Below, in pieces: positions 60,437-64,000 of a stretch of 64,000 nt of DNA; position 1 is the stretch's first letter; the number at the start of each line of letters is the position of its first letter. This stretch comes from Botryococcus braunii (lineage: Eukaryota; Chlorophyta; Trebouxiophyceae). The notes beneath the pieces were generated by a model. It saw nothing but the letters and a program-made list of their open reading frames with translations. It was not told the DNA's origin and searched no databases. The stretch is taken from positions 114,274-178,273 of the forward strand of contig MVGU01001203.1 of assembly GCA_002005505.1 (NCBI GenBank), in the 5' to 3' direction. The translations under genes and the position numbers were made by a program.

Positions 60437-62557
60437 TCAAATAGCATCATTTCCACTTGGGGTCTGTGGGAGGTTGGTAATAAAGTCCATAGACACACTT
60501 TGCCACTTCCTTGCTGGTATTTGTAAGGGGTGAAGAAGACCAGCAGGCAAAGTATTCCGAGCCTTGACTCGTTGACAAGAGTCACAATGAGCAACATAGG
60601 CTTTGACATCCTCATACATTCCCGGCCAATACCATTCCCTTGTGACAAGCTCGTACATGCGAGTTACTCCAGGGTGACCAACATGAGGTGGATCATGTAA
60701 AGCTTCCAAAATTCCACGTCGTAGGTTCTCCACGATAAGTTCCCCATCTTTCCTTTCCTCAAACAATGCAGGAACATATTTCCGTCCATTCCTCTCCCAA
60801 AAGCCTCCCTTTAGACTAACCTTCCTTCTATTCGCACGCGCTGCCAACCACGGATCGTATGTGTAAGCCTTCTCAAGTTTGCCAAGTAGGGATTCGTACC
60901 CATCGGTCTCGCGGGTAAGCTCACTCGGGCTGGCCAACCCGATTTGCTCCATCGTGCCGAGGGAGCTTGGGGTCTCGTGAGCGGGCCCCGGGAGCGTGAC
61001 CTTGGGGACCTTGCGGACCCGAGCTGTGAGGGTACCCTCGACATCCCGGCTGGAGGGGGTGAGGGAGTCCGGACTGGTGCGCCGACGCTTGCGCCGGAGG
61101 GCAGCCCCGGCCACAGCAGCCCCATTGTCCCTCCCCCCAGGTCCAGGGTGTTGAGTGAAGTGACACCTGGAGAGCGGATCCGCAATGTTGGTCTTGCCCG
61201 GTTCCCATACCCATTCAATCTCAAACTCCTGCAGGCGCTCGGCCCACCGAGCCCTCCGAGGACTAAGCCCCACCTGTTGACCCAAGAAGGTGTTGCACTT
61301 GTGATCCGTCACCACCGTTACTGGCTTACCTAACAAATAACATCTCCATTCCGTGAGAGCATACACTACAGCCAATAACTCCCGTTCCGTGGCACTGTAG
61401 TTCCTCTCGCTTGCTCCCAACTTTTTACTGAAATACGCACAAACCTTCCCATCTTGAAATAGCACAGCTCCCACGCCGTAATCGCATGCATCGCACACTA
61501 CCTTAAATGGCCGACGTATGTCCGGGAGTGTTAAGATAGGGGCACTTACCAAAGCTTCCTTTATGTTGTCAAATGCTTCCTGTTGTTCCTGTCCCCACAT
61601 CCAAGGTGCTTTTGCCCCAGAGAGAGCTGTCAATGGGGTTGCCAGGATACTGTAGTTCTGAATAAACTTTCGAAAGTAATTAGACAACCCAAGAAACCTC
61701 CTAACTTCCGTTACGTTTGTGGGCGTAGGCCACTCCTGCACCACCTTGACTTTATCCATATCCACTTCCAACCCATTTTCCCCAATGATGTGTCCCAAGT
61801 ATTTCAATTGTTTCTCAAAGAAAGAGCATTTGACAAGTTTTGCCAGGAGTTGGTGTTCGCGTAGACGGGTGAAAACTCTGTCCAACTGCAGAAGGTGTTC
61901 CTCTTCCGTTTTGCTATAAATGAGCACATCACCCAAGTATACAACCACAAAGCCTTCCCTTATAAAGTCGTGAAAAACCTCATTCATAGGCCGTTGAAAT
62001 GTCGCGGGCGCGTTGGTCAAACCAAAGGGAAGTACAAGAAATTCGTACAAGCCAAAAGGGGTCCTGAAGGCAGTTTTAGGCACATCCTCCTTGCGAAGTC
62101 GCACTTGATGGTACCCAGACAACAAGTCCAAGCTCGAAAACACCTTGGCTCCCTTAAGCCTATCCAACAGATCGTCAATTCTGGGGAGAGGGTACCTATC
62201 CGAGATGGTAATTTTATTCAGGGGACGGTAGTCTATTACCATACGCAAACTTCCATCCTTCTTTCTAACAAACAAAACAGGTGATGCAAGTGGTGAGCAA
62301 CTTGGCCTGATCAATCCCAATTTTAACAACTCATCAACCGTTTTTTCGCATTCCGCAAGCTCACTTGGAGCAAGACGGTACGCGGGCCTATTGGGGGGCC
62401 GATGTCCTTCTTCCAAATTTATTGTGTGAAACACTTCCCGCTCCGGGGGTAACCCCGGGAGTTGTTTTGCAAACAAGTCCTCATTTGCAAGTAACAAGTC
62501 TTTCAGGGCCTGTGGCTTGCCTTCCAACATGTCATTTATTTGATGAGTGAAAGTCAT
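60437..62557 (-). CDS. pol: Gypsy-R7 reverse transcriptase, RNase H and integrase N-terminus
   Basis: 706 codons from [14 protein letters not shown] to the family TGA. Reverse transcriptase motifs are present, but the catalytic motif reads YLGD (VVVYLGDVLIYSK, near 61930), so one metal-binding Asp is lost, and ATFQRPMN has Pro for Leu. RNase H and the integrase zinc domain match R1. The upstream protease is in another frame because of one G lost near 62571. Confidence 0.9.
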   Translation of the reverse strand: MTFTHQINDMLEGKPQALKDLLLANEDLFAKQLPGLPPEREVFHTINLEEGHRPPNRPAYRLAPSELAECEKTVDELLKLGLIRPSCSPLASPVLFVRKKDGSLRMVIDYRPLNKITISDRYPLPRIDDLLDRLKGAKVFSSLDLLSGYHQVRLRKEDVPKTAFRTPFGLYEFLVLPFGLTNAPATFQRPMNEVFHDFIREGFVVVYLGDVLIYSKTEEEHLLQLDRVFTRLREHQLLAKLVKCSFFEKQLKYLGHIIGENGLEVDMDKVKVVQEWPTPTNVTEVRRFLGLSNYFRKFIQNYSILATPLTALSGAKAPWMWGQEQQEAFDNIKEALVSAPILTLPDIRRPFKVVCDACDYGVGAVLFQDGKVCAYFSKKLGASERNYSATERELLAVVYALTEWRCYLLGKPVTVVTDHKCNTFLGQQVGLSPRRARWAERLQEFEIEWVWEPGKTNIADPLSRCHFTQHPGPGGRDNGAAVAGAALRRKRRRTSPDSLTPSSRDVEGTLTARVRKVPKVTLPGPAHETPSSLGTMEQIGLASPSELTRETDGYESLLGKLEKAYTYDPWLAARANRRKVSLKGGFWERNGRKYVPALFEERKDGELIVENLRRGILEALHDPPHVGHPGVTRMYELVTREWYWPGMYEDVKAYVAHCDSCQRVKARNTLPAGLLHPLQIPARKWQSVSMDFITNLPQTPSGNDAI

Positions 62558-64000
62558 ACCGGTACTACTGGGGGTTTTGTGACGACGGGGGTGTCGTCCA
62601 TAGATTTGTCGGTGTCCGCCAGGTCGGCCTCACTTGAGGCGTCCTCCCCGGTGATGTCCACCAGTTCAGCCTGCTCATTCACAAGCACAGTATACAAACA
62701 AACCTTCCAAACATCTTGACCCTTCCATCCTTTTCCATTCCTATCCTCCTTCCTTCCTTCCTCTCTTGTGCTTGTAAACCCCAAACAATTTTGGCCCCAC
62801 TGGCAACGATGAATTTGCGTGTTTTAGGGTGACCCACTTCCCATTATGTCTAAATTGAGCAGCCTTCACACAAAAATCAATTGAGCTCCTCTTTCTTCCA
62901 TCCAGTCCTGCCCCAAAATCATGTCTACCCCATCAATCATGGCAGGGCTTACAATGAAGTTGTGACGGGAAGTTATACCAGCTTGAGTGTAAACGACACA
63001 TCTACCGTTCCTTTCGTATCGGACACACTTCCATCAGCAAGAGTCACGGATATGCATGCGGGTTTGATCGCACCCCTAGCCCTTGCAAAGTATCACTTTA
63101 ATAAACGAATGAGATGCCCCACTATCAACAACACTGAAAGGATTTTCCCCTTAACATTCGCCGGAAAGGTCATAGCTAGCGGAGAGTCAGTAGTAACACT
63201 TCCCATGGTGAGTGTGGGTCTTGGGGGAACCACACAACATACAAAAGAGAATGGGTATACACTAGTTTGACCATTCATGTCCACCGCCTGTCCCTTCCTT
63301 CCTGAACACACTTCCACAATCCTTCCTTGCATACGGTGAGCATAGAGACTCTTACTTTTCCAAGTTTTCCTTCCCACAATGAAACAACAAGTGAGGGACG
63401 GGTTGCACCTTTGTTCCCATAAAAACTTGAAATCTCGATTCAGCCTTCCTAACATTGGCACCACAAGGTTCACCCTTCCTTTCCCAATTGGAGGCCACAA
63501 GAGAGTGCAAAACATGCAAGCAAGTGGCATCCATGGCTTCAGAATTTACTTTGAGGATTATGCCCCGCCCTTTTCCCTTCCAATGTGCTCCCCGGCCACC
63601 ACGGCCTTCCACTGCCCACCTCGAGCTTGATTAGAGGGGAAAGGAGAGGTGGGGGCAATTGACTGTCGCGCCTGCTCTTCCTTTGCAAGTAGTCCGCTTG
63701 GCCTGACATTGCCATTGCTCGTGACCAAAGTTTTTGCAGAAATAACACTGGCGCTCAGAGGGGACGCTTGTCCGAGAATCTAACTTCCACCAACGGTGTG
63801 TCCGACGGCTCCAAGCACAGGCCCTGGTGAATCCCGGAAAGTATGCCGGCGTGCTTGTTGGAGTCCTCTTCACAACGTTGAGAACCTTCCTTCCTTCCTG
63901 TCCCTCAGCATCCCCTGATTTTATTGCTTTCATATGCACAATAATGCACATGGTCGACTTGTGAACCTGCACCAGTTTGATTAACTGGAGCATCAGGCAC
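62558..64000 (-). pseudogene. gag: Gypsy-R7 gag and protease with many single-base indels
   Basis: The sequence corresponds to R1 from about 41760 to 43190. Short frames carry recognisable pieces: protease linker (VVTKPP), [20 protein letters not shown], zinc knuckle [14 protein letters not shown], and [18 protein letters not shown]. At least a dozen one-base losses or gains relative to R1 and R4 break the frame. The density is far above that in the rest of the window, which points to sequencing error near a contig edge as much as to decay. Confidence 0.8.

Larger units (their letters stand above)
59110..64000 (-). mobile_element. Gypsy-R7: minus-strand copy, cut by window edge
   Basis: Inverted relative to R6: LTR, 3' region, pol, gag. 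It mirrors R6 for about 3.6 kb and then continues into protease and gag, which R6 lacks. Single-base indels become frequent from about 62570 to the edge. Confidence 0.88.

Overview
This 64 kb window comes from a large, repeat-rich eukaryotic nuclear genome. I see no host protein gene, rRNA or tRNA gene: almost every base belongs to LTR retrotransposons of the Ty3/gypsy and Ty1/copia orders, nested in one another or rearranged. Species cannot be read from the sequence. Chromodomain gypsy elements, initiator-tRNA-like primer sites of the plant type and a Dam-like methyltransferase in an LTR element would fit a green alga or other protist with an expanded genome, but this is inference. Element names below are mine.

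Left part (1-20372). Gypsy-L (1-1362, minus, runs off the left edge) sits in Gypsy-A1 (minus). Gypsy-A1 is split into 1363-2480 and 17529-19400 by the 15 kb element Gypsy-M (2481-17528, plus). Gypsy-M is split by a complete Copia-1 (5386-12121, plus, target duplication CAAAC). Gypsy-A1 itself lies in a copia fragment of another family, Copia-B (19401-20372, minus). Gypsy-M is the most unusual element. Rejoining across Copia-1 gives one reading frame of about 1246 codons: Gag, retropepsin, a Dam-type N6-adenine methyltransferase-like domain, a short stub that resembles the start of gypsy reverse transcriptase, and about 270 residues I do not recognise. It has no reverse transcriptase or integrase.

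Middle part (20373-40447). Copia-2 (minus, same family as Copia-1) carries a chromodomain gypsy, Gypsy-C (21036-27437, minus), in place of its RNase H end, and a complete Gypsy-A2 (31578-37426, plus, target duplication CTCTG) inside the first codons of its gag. Its 5' end is broken and joined by about 58 bp of filler to Copia-3 (37844-40447, minus).

Right part (40448-64000). Pieces of one gypsy family, Gypsy-R, lie head to head and tail to tail: plus 40448-46161, minus 46162-47338, plus 47339-54016, minus 54032-55422, plus 55437-59104, minus 59110-64000. Every copy that covers the site shares a TGA stop inside integrase and a missing integrase core, so none here can integrate by itself. The arms around 59.1 kb form a near-perfect palindrome with arms of about 3.6 kb.

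Within each element the genes serve one cycle: Gag forms the particle, the aspartic protease cuts the polyprotein, reverse transcriptase and RNase H copy the RNA from a tRNA-primed site next to the 5' LTR and a purine tract next to the 3' LTR, and integrase (with a chromodomain in Gypsy-C and Gypsy-A) inserts the copy. No element here has all parts intact. Several carry lesions although their LTRs are identical or nearly so, which suggests movement by enzymes supplied in trans.
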